Assembly: GCA_030737835.1 (NCBI GenBank)
Contig: CM060855.1
Coordinates: 8,087,434-8,151,433, forward strand
DNA length: 64,000 bases
From: Acorus gramineus
Taxonomy: Eukaryota > Streptophyta > Magnoliopsida > Acorales > Acoraceae
Direction: 5' to 3'
Shown here piece after piece: positions 32,508 to 44,850 of this stretch (positions are counted from its first letter, which is position 1; every line of letters starts with the position of its first letter). The notes beneath the pieces were generated by a model. It did not search any database. It was not told the DNA's origin and was given only the letters and a program-made list of their open reading frames with translations. A program made the position numbers and the translations under genes.

Positions 32508-34989
32508 GGGCAAAGATATACCCACTAACCAATTTATCTTTCCCACTATTTAAAATTATCAAAATGCCATTATTTATTTTATTTTATTGTCTCCCTTTCC
32601 CACTGTCCAGTTTGATAGGGTTCAGTTGAAATCTTTTTTACTAAAAATATAGGGATCCGTCAATCTGTCTGAATAAGTATCAACAAAGACTCAGTCAAAG
32701 TATATTTCACTAGAATGAACAGAGATCTGTTGATCTGTCTATCTGTCTGAACAAGTATCGACATGGATGTGTCGAACCCTTTAAATCAACAACTCTCTTT
32801 TAATAATCAATTACTTATATAATCATTTAAGTCCTTACGAAAAACAAAAATGTCATTGAAGTCATTTAATGGGGGGTAGTCGATACAGACTTTGATAGAT
32901 TCTGTGGACATTTTTTAAGTGATAGACTTTTCAGACTTTCACAGACTTTTGCAGACTTTTCACAAATTGACTCTCATGGACTTTCACAGACAATTTGCAG
33001 ACTTTTATAAATCACTCTTATGGACTTTTACAAACTTTCACATACTTTTACAAACTTTTAGAGATTGACTCTTTTCACACGTGGATTTCTATTAATAAAC
33101 ACAATATTATTTTTGGAATTGTAAAATAACAAATAAAGAACTCAAATATTCAAATTTAACATGAATCATTGATACCCAACATAAAATATAATTTAATATA
33201 GTATATATCAATAATCAATCTTCACATATCTGAAATGCATATTGCTAGAATGCCATGAGTTTTTAAATAAAATAAAGAAATGTATATATTATATAAAAAT
33301 CATATATTACATCTCTTCAAATATAATGAAATAAAATCATAAATTATATTATTTAAAATAAAATAAAATAAAAGTAGTCATTTATTACTTTAAATAAAAA
33401 ATGAAATAAAAGCAATCAGTATATTTAGTCATATATGTATATATGCCTAAATACATCTTTTTATTTTTATATATGTCTGAACATTATAAAAAAATTATAT
33501 ATGCATCTATATTGTACAATAATATAAACATCTTCAAGGAAAATCAAATCAAACATTATATATATAATCAAATATATGATAAATCTATATTTTAGAAAAT
33601 AATTGTGGATGATCTATGCATATATTATATAATACAATCTACCATTCTCATATATTCATTTAACGTATGAGGTAATAGAAATATTTCATGCATATGCACA
33701 TTCATAAAAAAAAGATGATAAATAAAGAAAAAAAATGTGAATAAAAATATGAAAGGCATGAGACAAAAATCATAAAAGAGATTTGTTAAAAGAAAAAAAA
33801 AAAGAAATATTCACAATGCTGGAATAAAAGTCCATGAGAATCCTACCTATTTGAGTGGGATTTTGAAATGACTTTTTCCTTTGTATTTCTCTTTCTAAAG
33901 TTCACAAAAGTCCACAAGAATTCATCACTTATGAAAGTCTTGCTTAAATTGAATAACACATGACAAAATGTCTATTATGAGGAGTCTCAATCGAATAACG
34001 TTGGACTTTTTATCCACGAAATAATGTTCAATTGAATGACACTGAACTTTATGTCTACGAAATAATGTCTCAATCGAATAACGCTGGGCTTTTTGTCAAT
34101 GAAATAATGTCTCAATCGAATAATGCTAGACTTTTTGTCCATGAAATAATGTCTTAATCGAATAACGTTGGACTTTTTGTCTACGAAATAATGTCTCAAT
34201 CGAATAACGTTGGACTTTTTGTCCACAAACCAAAATCCTGATTGAAAAACACAAAATTTACAAATCCATTGACATGAACATTTTGTCCATAAAAATCTTA
34301 ATCGACTACCCCCTATAAGTCTTTTTTAAAATCATTTACATATATATTTATTTAAGTATAAGAAACAAAAATATCAAACAAACCAAGCAAAAAAAAAAAA
34401 AATATCAAACAAAGAATTATTTGAATAAAAAAACAGTAAATATTTCATATGGACAAGAAACATTATTTTCTTTTCTAAACAAGTGGAGTCTCGTATCGAA
34501 AGTATATAGAATGTTTCTTGATACTTCACTTGTGTATATGGAATGTTTAATATTTATTTTATTTATATGACTGTTTGTTTTTCAATTTTTACACATTGTA
34601 TTTAAATGACAAAATATGTGAATGATTTTCAGAAGAACTTAAATGACTTAAATGGAATTTTTGTTTTTTGTAAAGACTTAAATGACTGTATAAATAATTT
34701 ATTTTTAGAAGATATGTACTGTTTTAAAGGGATCGACACATCCCTGTCGACACTTATTCAGACAGATCGACAGACCTCTATCGTCCTTGTGAAGTAAATT
34801 TTGACTAGGTCCCTGTCAACACTTGTTTAAATAGTTTGACGAATCTCTATCGTCTCAGTAAAGAAGATTTCAACTGAGCGTTGTCGAACTTGATAATGAG
34901 AAGGGAAGACTAAAAAAAAAAAAAAAAGGCATTTTGTTAATTTTGGGTAGTGGGAAAGATTAATTTGGGTACTGGGAATAGCTTTGCCC
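32508..34989. mobile_element. Non-autonomous Mutator-like element with long TIRs
   Basis: 2482 bp with terminal inverted repeats of roughly 300 bp. The left begins GGGCAAAGATATACCC and the right, read inward, GGGCAAAGCTATTCCC. Similarity continues through the 'cagttgaaatctt' and 'gacagatcgac' blocks. Flanks TTACTAGTG (32499-32507) and TTACTTAGT(G) (34990-34999) look like a 9-bp duplication with one inserted base. No transposase is encoded. The interior is very AT-rich and contains the 42-bp minisatellite at 33990-34226. The right end lies only about 130 bp before the ATG of the esterase gene. Confidence 0.8.
33990..34226 (-). repeat. 42-bp minisatellite inside the Mutator-like element
   Basis: Five and a half copies of a 42-bp unit containing 'caatcgaataacgttggact' and 'ccacgaaataatgt'. 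Because the unit is a multiple of three, the minus strand reads as a 14-residue repeat of the form DKKSNVIRLRHYF(V/M). Copies differ by a few bases. I treat the open frame as a by-product of the period unless expression is shown. Confidence 0.85.
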
Positions 34990-35122
34990 TTACTTAGTGT
35001 GCTTCTTTGGTGAGGCCAGTTGTTCCCATAAAATGGTGCGGCATTGAGAGAGAATCTGCAGAAGATCCACAAATTTTTTTCCCTTGAATTCAGAGAGAAA
35101 GAGAGGAGTGTGGGGAAGGAGG

Positions 35123-38100
35123 ATGGTTGGAGTTGGAGGAGGAGGGGGCCGGCCATTGTTTGTTCTGTTTGGATCATCCATAGTTCAATACAGCTTCAGC
35201 AATGACGGATGGGGCTCCATTCTCGCCGATATTTATGCCCGCAAGGTGATTTTCAATCTTTTTTTCTTTCAACCACCCAAATGTTTAGATGGTGTGGAGA
35301 TCGAGAATTGTCTTTGGAATATTTTTAATATATATATTTTACTGAAATTAATAATTTCTCAACAACATTCTGGTTCTCGCCGAAGTGTGGGTCTGCGCAG
35401 CTCCTCCCGTGAGAGGACGCCGTGCTGTCGACGTCTAGGGCCTCGAACGCTTCGTTTGCGCTCGCGTTGAAGGCCTTCTCGTCGCTCATGAAGGCCCACA
35501 CCTTCTCGTCCCATCACCAAAATCCAAAATAACAGATCCACTCACAAAACCCTTATCCACCCAAAAGAACCTCCAATTCATCAACATGGAACAAATGAAG
35601 GTGATGATGGTGTGTGTTGTATCGTTTAGGTTTTCTCATTTGGTTAAATTGGGGGAGGGTGTAATGGTAAGTTCATATCTTGGGTTTTTAAGTCAGGTTA
35701 ACATTGGGTTATCTTAACTGACAGAAGCAAGGGGTTATCTGGATTTTCATATGTTTGTGGGGGGTTGTCTGGATTTTTCCCTAAGTTTTTTCATTTCCGA
35801 AAGTTGAATATTATAAATTTCACTGTCTGCTGCAGTGGTATGGGTTACTAATCAAATTAAGTGAAATGCTCAAGGGATGTTAATTCACTCGTGACATGTT
35901 TCCTGGCTACTTTTTGCATGACACAACACATACTTGGTCATACATTATGCATGTGGGCTATTCAATCCATTGTCTACCCCATTGTTACATGGTGCTTCTT
36001 ATTCTTCATTCTTTCCATTTTTTGGCATAATTTTATCTGTAACTTGGTTTACAGGCGGATATTCTTATACGAGGATATGCTGGTTGGAATTCAAGGCGTG
36101 CCACCCAAGTGATTGAGCAAATTTTCCCGAAGGTATGCATTTTTCAGTCAATTGTTCTCTTGTTAGTCCTTAGATTTTTTTCTTAAAATACTAGAATATA
36201 AATCTCTTGGTGGCAGAGATATGATTATCTAGCAGTTGACAAATCGTTCATTTATTCTACTTTAAGTTATGATTGGCTTAATATGCTGTATGCTGATTCT
36301 ACAAAATAAACCTGTGGTCATGATTCAGGGTAGGTGTTGAGACTAGTGAGTTGTCTGCCAAAAGCAGTTATGTCCTCCTGTATGTTTAATGTGAGGAATG
36401 AGACACTAGAATTTTCTTTTACCCCAGTCCTCATTTGGCCCAGCCATCATTTGGTAATGCAATATGATAATGCTGGATGGAATTGGTGTTCAGACACAAC
36501 AACAACATATTCTGTTTTTATGTTTGGTTGGTCCTAGTTTTATTGCAGGTTGATTAGAGAGAAAAAAAAGGTCTTTAAGTAGGAGTGGGGCGTTAGGCAT
36601 AGACTTGGAACAAAAAATCTGAATGAGCATATTTCATCCCTGTCTAATTGTTGTTTCACTATTTATCTAGTTCTAGTTTTAAACTGAAATGCCCATCCAG
36701 GACTATTCTATGAACCAAATGGAGGTAATGTAAAAAATTCTTTTTTCTATTCCCATGCTAGTGCTTTTTTCTGAAAAATAGCGGAGCGTAATTAATAAAT
36801 GTTATAGTGAAGTGAATGATGATATTATTAGTTGTAGCTGAAGCTATATCAATCAAAGCCCAAGTGACCAGAACTTAGTTGACTGTACTTAAGAGTCTTT
36901 GAACCCTACTGTATGTTTCCACTAGGGAAAGAAGGGAGGGCAATTAGAGTATGGATCAACAGACGGATATATCAGTGGTGTTCAGTGTTGTCAAAATTGT
37001 AGTATTGTAGTACTTCAGTACTGGTATCCTTTTTCCTCTTCAAATACTTTTATGTACTTGCCTATGCAGCCAGGGAGCCTCCACCTGGGAGATGCCTGAC
37101 TGCGCTGACACCTTGCTGGCGCACATCACAACATGCTGTTAAACAAACATGGAAAAAGAGCTTCCTTGCTGCCTTGATTCCTTGGTTCCTTGACTGTTTT
37201 TGAATTTTCATTAAGATGCTGTAGAATTGTATGATAGGACCTATAGAGAGACCACTCCAGAAGAGATCAGATATGGTCAATTGGCCCAAAACCAATGTTT
37301 TCGGTTTGGGGCAATTGGAATTTTTCAAATGAGAAAAGTAATATATGTTTTTATTTGCAATGGAGCATGGACATGTGATACGGGCATAGTGACATGATGC
37401 ACCTCGGAAAAATAGGAATCAGATGGCAGATACATGACAATGAATGAATGAATGTTATATATTAAAATTATTTGACTAAGCGAAAGCCCAAGTTGTGTCC
37501 GATACATATCTGCCATGGACACATGTCCATTGAAGTGTCTCTGCTTCCTAGGTGAAATTTAGCTGGAAATACATGGGTTGGGCCTTCTTCTGCTAACAAG
37601 TTTAGTGTGGTTGATCCCATAGAACATGGGTGTCTAAATTTTTATCTGTTTGAACATCAGTATCATGACTTACAGAGAAACTGTGATTGGCATCGTATGC
37701 CCACTTGTTTTGTTATTATATAGTTGTTGTCTCTGAAGGCTCTAAATGTGTTTGCAGAAATTTGGTGCAACAATAATGGCTAAGAATTTCAAATAAAGAA
37801 CTTTTGTCTTGCGTTTGTTGATGTATATTGGCAAAACACTATTTACACCTGGCCAATAGGTTTGTTCCTTAATATAGTAGAGGCACTCAAGTTAAATTTT
37901 GAGAATATTTTCTATAATTAATTGTTTAGATCAGTCGATTGGGATTATGCTTCACTGATATTTGTTCTAATATGCTGTCCTCACTTTGCTCAAACATATA
38001 TAATATTCCTTTAACTACCCATTCTTGTTGAATGATTCATTCAGGATGCTTCGGTGCACCCAGATCTTGTGATAGTTTACTTTGGTGGCAATGACTCGAT

Positions 38101-39613
38101 GGGATATCATCCTTCTGGCCTTGGTCCTCATGTACCACTTCCAGAATACATTGAAAATATGAGGAGCATTGCAAACTATCTCAAGGTAATCTTCAAACTC
38201 ACACTCACCTGATGCTATGGTTTACAGTAAGCTGAATGTGACAAAATTATCCAGAGCCTTTCTGAAAAGACCCACATCATCTTTCTTAGTTGCCCTCCAG
38301 TCAATGAGGAAAAGCTTCGGCAGAATACCAGGTGCAGTGTTTCCCATGCATGCTTAATTTGTTTTAGAGTTGCAAATATAGGTTCTAAATCATTTTGTTT
38401 GCGCTGAATCAGCAATGCATTAAGTGAGCTGGCTCGTACAAACGAAGCTTGCCGTGAATATTCTGAAGCTTGTGTAAACGTATGCAAAGAATTGGACTTG
38501 AAAGTCATTGATCTATATACTGAAATCCAAAAGAGGGATGACTGGTGCACTGTTTGCTTTACGTAAGTTTTTTCCCTTGTGCTTTTCCCCGTGGTTTCTT
38601 TTTAACTTTGTAATTGCAACTGTGAACTCAGTAATTGGAAAGTACACATCTCCTTTACTACTTACCAAGTGAGGATGCTGGTTAACTTTCCTATTACACT
38701 ATTGTTCATTTTCTATCCAATAAGAGATTACTAGTTTTAATTCTATCAGCTTCTTTTAATTGAAAAATGCCAATATTATCCCTGCAGTGACTAGTGAGTG
38801 CATTATATGCCATATCTGTCCTTTTGGCGGATGATATGATTGCAGAGCTTAGTTGCCAAATTATTGGTGTAGTCACCTCCAGTCTCACTTGTATAGTTCT
38901 ACCCAAATCCTCAATAATTTTTATTTTGTCAAATGATAAACAATTTCCCTGAGAAGTTTAATCACATAAATTTGGTTAAAATTTTACAATCAAGCTGTAG
39001 ATCAGATATAAAATGACCGCCACATTAGTATGACTACTTGATGAGAAATTATGGTTCCTTGATGGTCATATTTCATTATACATGCAGAGCATTTCTGTCT
39101 TAAATATAAAATGACCGCTGCATTAGTATGACTACTTGATGAGAGTTCAGTTATGCATAGATTCTTGGTAGAAGGAAAATTGTTGATCATATTTGATATT
39201 TCTACATCATTTATGGGTGTACATGCAGAGCATTATAAGTTTCCAACTCTTTCGCAGACTACCATTGGATCTGGCATTTTATATCTTGCTCTATTATCCT
39301 TTTTTTAATTTATGATTCGCCCTACAGAAGATTTTGCTGATCTGTCTTAAATATGATTACTGATTTTTTTTCATCTCTGGGCCGAATGATCCATGTCAGA
39401 GATGGTGTTCATTTCTCCTCCGAAGGTAGCAAGATTGTCGTTAAGGAGGTACTGAAGGTCCTCAAGGAGGCAGAGTGGGAGCCATCACTGCATTGGAAGT
39501 CATTGCCCACTGAGTTTGCAGAGGATTCACCTTACGATCTTGTTGCAGCTGATGGGAAGTCCACCGTCAATATATCGCAATGCACTTTTCATAGGGAGAT
39601 TCAATGGGACTAG
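35123..39613 (+). CDS. GDSL/SGNH esterase, CPRD49/IAH1-like
   Basis: Serine esterase of the SGNH family related to plant CPRD49 and yeast isoamyl acetate-hydrolysing esterase IAH1. The natural substrate in plants is not established. Six exons: 35123-35245, 36055-36132, 38045-38185, 38255-38331, 38413-38562, 39400-39613, all GT-AG and in phase, giving 260 residues. Block I reads FGSSIVQ with the nucleophile probably Ser19 (Ser replaces the Asp of GDSL, as in CPRD49). The block II glycine is in RGYAGWNSR (48), the block III Asn in FGGNDS (83), and the block V DGVHF gives Asp191 and His194. There is no signal peptide, so it is probably cytosolic. The start is the first in-frame ATG, just before a run of glycines that is longer than in relatives. 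A Mutator-like element ends 133 bp upstream. Confidence 0.95.
35355..35600 (-). pseudogene. EF-hand protein gene fragment, antisense in esterase intron 1
   Basis: A GC-rich island inside an AT-rich intron. On the minus strand one frame reads MSDEKAFNASANEAFEALDV and continues DS (near 35487-35422). A second frame then supplies HGVLSREELRR, and a third gives HFGENQ. Together these follow the pattern of a plant EF-hand protein: a helix ending EALD, a D-x-D-x-x-G loop, then VLSREELRR. At least two frame changes are needed, so it is a broken fragment of a host gene. No poly-A tail is seen, so capture by repair or by a transposon is as likely as retroposition. Confidence 0.6.
39005..39145. repeat. 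43-bp direct repeats in esterase intron 5
   Basis: The phrase 'aaatataaaatgaccgc..cattagtatgactacttgatgaga' occurs at about 39006-39050 and 39101-39144. A second shared phrase, 'acatgcagagcat', occurs at about 39081 and 39222. This indicates small local duplications in the intron. Confidence 0.75.
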
Positions 39614-40106
39614 ATGCTTGTCTTGCACCTCCATGTAGAAAGGCTATTTGCATGCTTCGCTTATGGCAATGCACAAGCTGTCAGAGTCCTGGGTTCATTG
39701 GCGTGTTATGAGGCAGAGATGATATACTCCTAGTTGGAGTTTGCGCACCACGGTCAGACTCATATTTGAAAATGCATAATGACAATAAATATATGTATTC
39801 TAATTGATGCTGTTCTGATTGCACATCAATATAAAAAGACTATTTAAATGCTCATGCTTCTGTTGGTTGGTTGGTTTTCCCTCCCATGGGACATTGTCAA
39901 ACATTCAAAGTAGATTTTGGCCCCTAGGGCTATTGATGAGGAGATGGTTGCCTGAAATCAAGAGACCATTAATTTATTAAAATTTGAGAGTCGTCTCTAA
40001 AGATTGGTAGACGGGTGAAAAAAAAAACACAAAAAAACACAACTATCATGATCCCACCAATTCTATCTGAGGTCACTAAAAATATTGATGTTGGTGAACA
40101 GTATAT
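39614..40106. other. Spacer between convergent esterase and glycosyltransferase genes
   Basis: 493 bp between the two stop codons. It must contain both 3' UTRs and polyadenylation sites. No other feature is evident. Confidence 0.6.
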
Positions 40107-42467
40107 TCAGCCACTGAGAAACCTACTCATCTCGAGCTCTTGCAAGCTGTCAACCCTTTTCTGCTTCTCTTGCAACCAACTATTGATGAAGTTGCGATCA
40201 GGTTGGCCAAGGGTGCATGGAAGGGAAGAAGAAGACAATGCATATGAATTTTCAAGGAACCCACTCTGCTGCTTGTCTGCAAAACAGAGAATAGATCGCT
40301 CACATGTTTCATGAGCAGATGGAGGAGGAACCGGCTTGAAGTCTTGCAATTTGGAGTATTCCACGATAAGATGATACATGTACTCATAGACACGTCCCAT
40401 GTCCAAGTCTTGCATAAAAGCTTGTCCTTCCTTCCCTATGCCCTCTGCCTGCAGGGCCACTCGTAACAGAAGAGCACATCATCAAACATTAGGGGGAAGC
40501 AAGAAGCAAAAGATGCATATTGATTGACACATGCAGTGTGAGTGACATTCAATTTCTTAATCATTGGGACACCACGCTGTGAATTTCTAATTTTCACAAA
40601 GGAACTGAATCTACTCTACCAGTTTCATCAATGAAGTAATTTACAGCATAACATGATTCACCATATTTAAACTCCCAGACGAACCGCTACCAGTCACAGT
40701 GATCTTGCAAGAGTTTTTAATATGACGTTGCCAACAAAAAATATATATATAACCATGGAAGAAATATATTGACAATATAATACAGAATGCTTGGAATAGA
40801 GGAGGATCACCTCTATCAGATGCTCATTGCCCCAGTCAACAGCAAACTTTATAGATTCACACAGGTTATCACTTCTAGTATGCCAGTAGTGTTTTCTTGG
40901 AAGGAGACCACGACTGAAGAAATCTTCATACTGCGGGTTGATCATTAGTGCGAGAGAGCCACATGAAAGAACATACTTCAAGCTCACTGACCATGCGAAG
41001 CCCTCTGCATAGATCTTATATCTACACCACAATATAAGGGATAAAGAAAATTGATGTATCAGAGAATAGCAAATTCTTGTCGAACCACTGAACTAGACGG
41101 CCATATTGGACAATATACAACAACTCACCTATGATCACATTGATTTGAAAGTTTGGATTGCTGAAAGCCTGATGTTGACTCCTCTACCCAGTCCTGTGCA
41201 ATATAGAAAGGGAAAAAAGAAGAAAGAATTACAAATTCAGCATACTTGTGAGTAAAAATCGATGGTCCACACATGTATAACCTGCCGTATAATTTGTGCT
41301 TTCCTGGCTATGCTATCATTACAATGCATCAACTCCGTGCGTATGGGCGATCCAACATCTGGGTTCCCCTTCCAGTATGCAGTGTCATGCCTCATTGACC
41401 ATGTTAGGGACTGAGAACCAAGTTTAATGCTTCTGAATTCCTCATCCCAAGGATCGATATTCACCTCTGGCCTGCACAATGAAGTCCAAACATGCACTGG
41501 GTCAGAATTCCATGGCCTTTCTTTTTGTAATTATCAAGCATGATAAAAAAAAGAGGGAGGACAGGGAGAGAGTATTTTAATTTACATACCAACCCCAGAA
41601 GGACCAATCAGGGAGTGGGATGTCAAAGTGATGTTTGGTTGTGCAGTAACGGAACAGGGGGGGTGGAGGCGAGCTGGTGGTGGTGTAGTTGGCTTTGTGG
41701 ATGAGGGGGCGGTCCATGCAGTCGAACATGAGGTCGACATCAGGTATGGATCCAGGGTACCTGCGGAGGAGCTGGAGGAATCCCCACACAGTGAACATGG
41801 CCCGGCTCTGCACACAAGCGTAGTACATTTCCGTGTAAAGGCGTCCACCAGAGATGATGATGCGGAAGGCTGCGAGACTCCTGGCCTCCTCCAGCTTCGA
41901 TCGGGTGATGCCACTTCCTCTCCAGGGAGTCAGGTCCTCGTGGATCCACCCGAACCATGCGGGGCATTCCTTCTTCTTCTTCTTCTTCTTCTTCTCCTCT
42001 GGTTGCAGCTGTTGTTTTGCGGGAGAGAAGGGGCACGTTAGGTATGAGCAGCGAAATATGTCGTACTTGCTGCCGGATGAAGTGGTGGATAACGGGAAGG
42101 GATGCCAAGGTGTGGCCTCCAGGTTGTGCCCAACAACCGTCTTCGTCTTTGATGCCACCTCCTCTGCCTGCTTTTTCAATTTTAATTTATTTATCAAATA
42201 GATTCATCAAATTATAACTAAAGAGCGGCGGGTGAAGACATGGAATATCCCTGTCTCCCTCCTCACCCATCAAGGGAGGGACTAAGGAAATTTTATATAC
42301 TAATGACAGAAAATATGGGGAAAAAATAATAACCGCATGACCATGTGGAAGAAGATGACGATGAAGAGGAGGGAGGATAGGGTGAGCAGGGAGAGGATCC
42401 ACCATAAGTAGCATGTCCATGATCCCCTCCCGCCGCAGCCTACCGCATGACCATCTCTCTTCTTCAT
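40107..42467 (-). CDS. Rumi/CAP10-type O-glycosyltransferase (DUF821)
   Basis: Membrane-anchored CAP10-domain protein. Animal relatives (rumi/POGLUT) add glucose or xylose to EGF repeats; the plant substrate is not known. Exons in transcript order: 42342-42467, 41590-42167, 41282-41471, 41129-41193, 40811-41021, 40107-40448; 503 residues. The first donor (ATG|GTCATG after 42342) is the only nearby one that keeps phase but is weak, so that junction is the least sure part. One membrane segment at about 19-41 fits a type II Golgi or ER protein. A conserved HNLEATPWHPFP stretch follows. The CAP10 domain runs from about 110: CPAWFGWIHEDLTPW, then LLRRYPGSIPDVDLMFDCMD, then DWSFWGWPEVNIDPW. A run of eight lysines at about 105 comes from a TTC/GAA microsatellite and is odd. 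No C-terminal KDEL; the chain ends RFLSG. Confidence 0.9.
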
Positions 42468-42485
42468 CTTTTCTCCCCCTCTCCC

Positions 42486-42516
<31 letters not shown>

Positions 42517-43160
42517 TATCCACTGTCCCCTTCACGTTGTGTGTCCCTACGATCATTAGAATTTTTTTGTCTTTTTCTAAAATAAATAAATATAATAATA
42601 ATAACGGAAAGTTCATTCGCTGGGCCCATGTTGAAGCGCCGATACGTTAGATCGATTTTTTTTTTCCCGTTCAAAATAAAGTCATATATATCATTTTAAA
42701 AATTTAATAAAGTATATATCTCGTTAAATGTTGTATATGTCACATTAAAATTTTTCTTACACTTACTATAAATGAGTTCATTCAATTTGAAATGGAGCGA
42801 TATACACTTTTTATCAAATCATATACCCCATTAGATGATGTTTACTATTTAAAAAAAAATAAAAACATGTGAGGTCTGAGTTTTAATTGGTGAATGTAAC
42901 TGAGTCTAACATTTTTCATTCTTCATACGTACGGGGCCCAATCTTCAAAGAGTAGGATGTGTTTTTACAATGGAAAATGTTACACTAGTTAAATTTGTTT
43001 TGAAAAAATTAATTAGGAGTTCCTGGGGATATCACTGTAATAACAATAGTTTCTTTGACTTTTTTTACTTTTCTTTAAGTCCCTTAATCCATCCATCCAT
43101 CCTTAGTAGGCCATCTTTTTTTTCTTCCATTTTTAACCTCAACCTCATCTCTTTACCTTG
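42468..43160 (-). other. Upstream region of the glycosyltransferase gene
   Basis: Leader with (GA/CT)n at about 42486-42512, then AT-rich sequence with no gene. Promoter elements cannot be assigned with confidence. Confidence 0.4.
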
Positions 43161-43169
43161 AGTCTTTTA

Positions 43170-44850
43170 TATGAGTGTAACAGTGTACACAGAATAATCC
43201 ATGTAAACATATTTAACTTATAATCGCGAAACATAATTTCAAATTAACACATCAAACATTTACATCTGCTATTTAAATCACTACCACCTAAAAATTATAC
43301 TGACTAATCTACATAAATGGAGCATAAAAGAAGCATGACAAAGAAAATATAATAGTGTACAGAAGGAGCATAGCATAACAGTGTACCAAAAAAGGAGTAT
43401 AACAGTGAATTTTGAAGTTACATCTGCTTTTTAAATCACTACAACGAATTTAAATTATCTATTGTGTAAATCACCACCACGTATTTACAAAATTATGACA
43501 GAGTAATATTTACATATTGTGTTTATAACTTTCACACTTTTCTTGAAAACCTCTTATCCGAGCATTACTCTCTTTCACCCTATGATCAGGGCAACGTCTT
43601 CGACTGTCAATGTGATTGGCCTCCCATCAATCTCAAAATTATCTCCATCAGGATTGTAGTTACTGACGATGACGTCAACCAATTCTGCTTGGAACCGCAC
43701 CTTAGGAATGCTTACTAAAATGTTGAATGGAGTCTTCTTGAGCAACCTCTTGTGGCAAGTCTTTAATTGTCATCCCATCCATCGCGCTTACGTAGTAGAT
43801 TGATAAGCATCTATGCTGCACCGTCATAAATTTGGGGAGGAAGAGTCTCACAGCCCCTGATATACAAATGTACAAAAATTGATTAGATATACCAATGTAC
43901 AAAAATTGATTAATAGTGTACAAGGTATTTTAACAGTGTACATAGAAACGTTAAGGGTGTACTTAAGTTGTACAATGTATACTTCTATTTCTTTTTCTAC
44001 GAAGTAGATTAGAAGTTCTCAATCTGAAAAAATGTTAATTAAGATTGCAAGTTAGAAGGCCTTAAAGCTATTAAATTTTGAGAAGTATCTAAAGCTCTTC
44101 ATTGAATTATGGGACCCAATTCTTGAACTTGATGGATATATGTTAACTGCTCTTGTTTTTCAATTATGCAATAATGTATGCATGTGCAAATTCTTTTAGA
44201 AACCAAATTACTCCAAAATTTTAGCTTGTGGAGTTTTAAAAGCAGTATTTCAATAAAAGTAGATATCATCCTTTTAAACACAGCATTCTCAAATGGTTTG
44301 GGATCAACTTTATGAATTACCATAAAAGGTCGTAACAGCCTTGCCTTTCATCTTCCACCTTAACAACCTCCACCCATAACTTACTCCTCTATCATTGACC
44401 CTAATAGTAAAGGATAAAATCAGAAGTCAAAAGGTTTACCCCTAGCAAATGGAGTGAATACCATAATTATATTAATATGGAGCATAACAGTGTATAGGAA
44501 TAGCACAACAATGTACAAGAAGAGCATAACAATGAATTTTAGAATTCTTTTGTCTTGTGAATACCCCTATGACTATAAAGAGTACAAGCAAAATTAACAA
44601 ATTAAAGTAATGCATACTAAGATAACCAATGTTAAGCTAATTTCTATATTATACTAGAAATTTACATATTAAATATAAAATGTATTGATCAATCTGTACA
44701 AGTGGAGCATAATAGGAGCATAATAGTGTACATGAATAGCATAACAGTGTATAAGAGGAGCATAACAGTGTACATTGAGTAGCATAATAGTGTACATGAA
44801 TAGCATAACAGTGTATAAGAGGAGCATAACAGTGTACATTGAGTTTTGTT
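43170..44850. repeat. Dispersed GAGCATAACAGTGTAC repeats with a 64-bp tandem pair
   Basis: The phrase (G)AGCATAACAGTGTAC and close variants recur about ten times between 43.17 and 44.85 kb. The densest part is a 64-bp unit present twice in tandem at 44717-44844. The copies are diverged outside this part, so it looks like a decayed minisatellite. Confidence 0.7.

Noticed and set aside
34000-34226. CRISPR-like array (regular repeats)
   Set aside because: Repeats are contiguous without unique spacers, are diverged, and lie in plant nuclear DNA. It is a minisatellite.
37325-37530. A second GTGTC-type element in esterase intron 2
   Set aside because: Only a few scattered GACAC/TGTCC motifs, and no inverted arrangement.
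41628-42041. A 137-codon open frame antisense to the glycosyltransferase
   Set aside because: It mirrors the well-supported exon 2 on the other strand and has no family resemblance.
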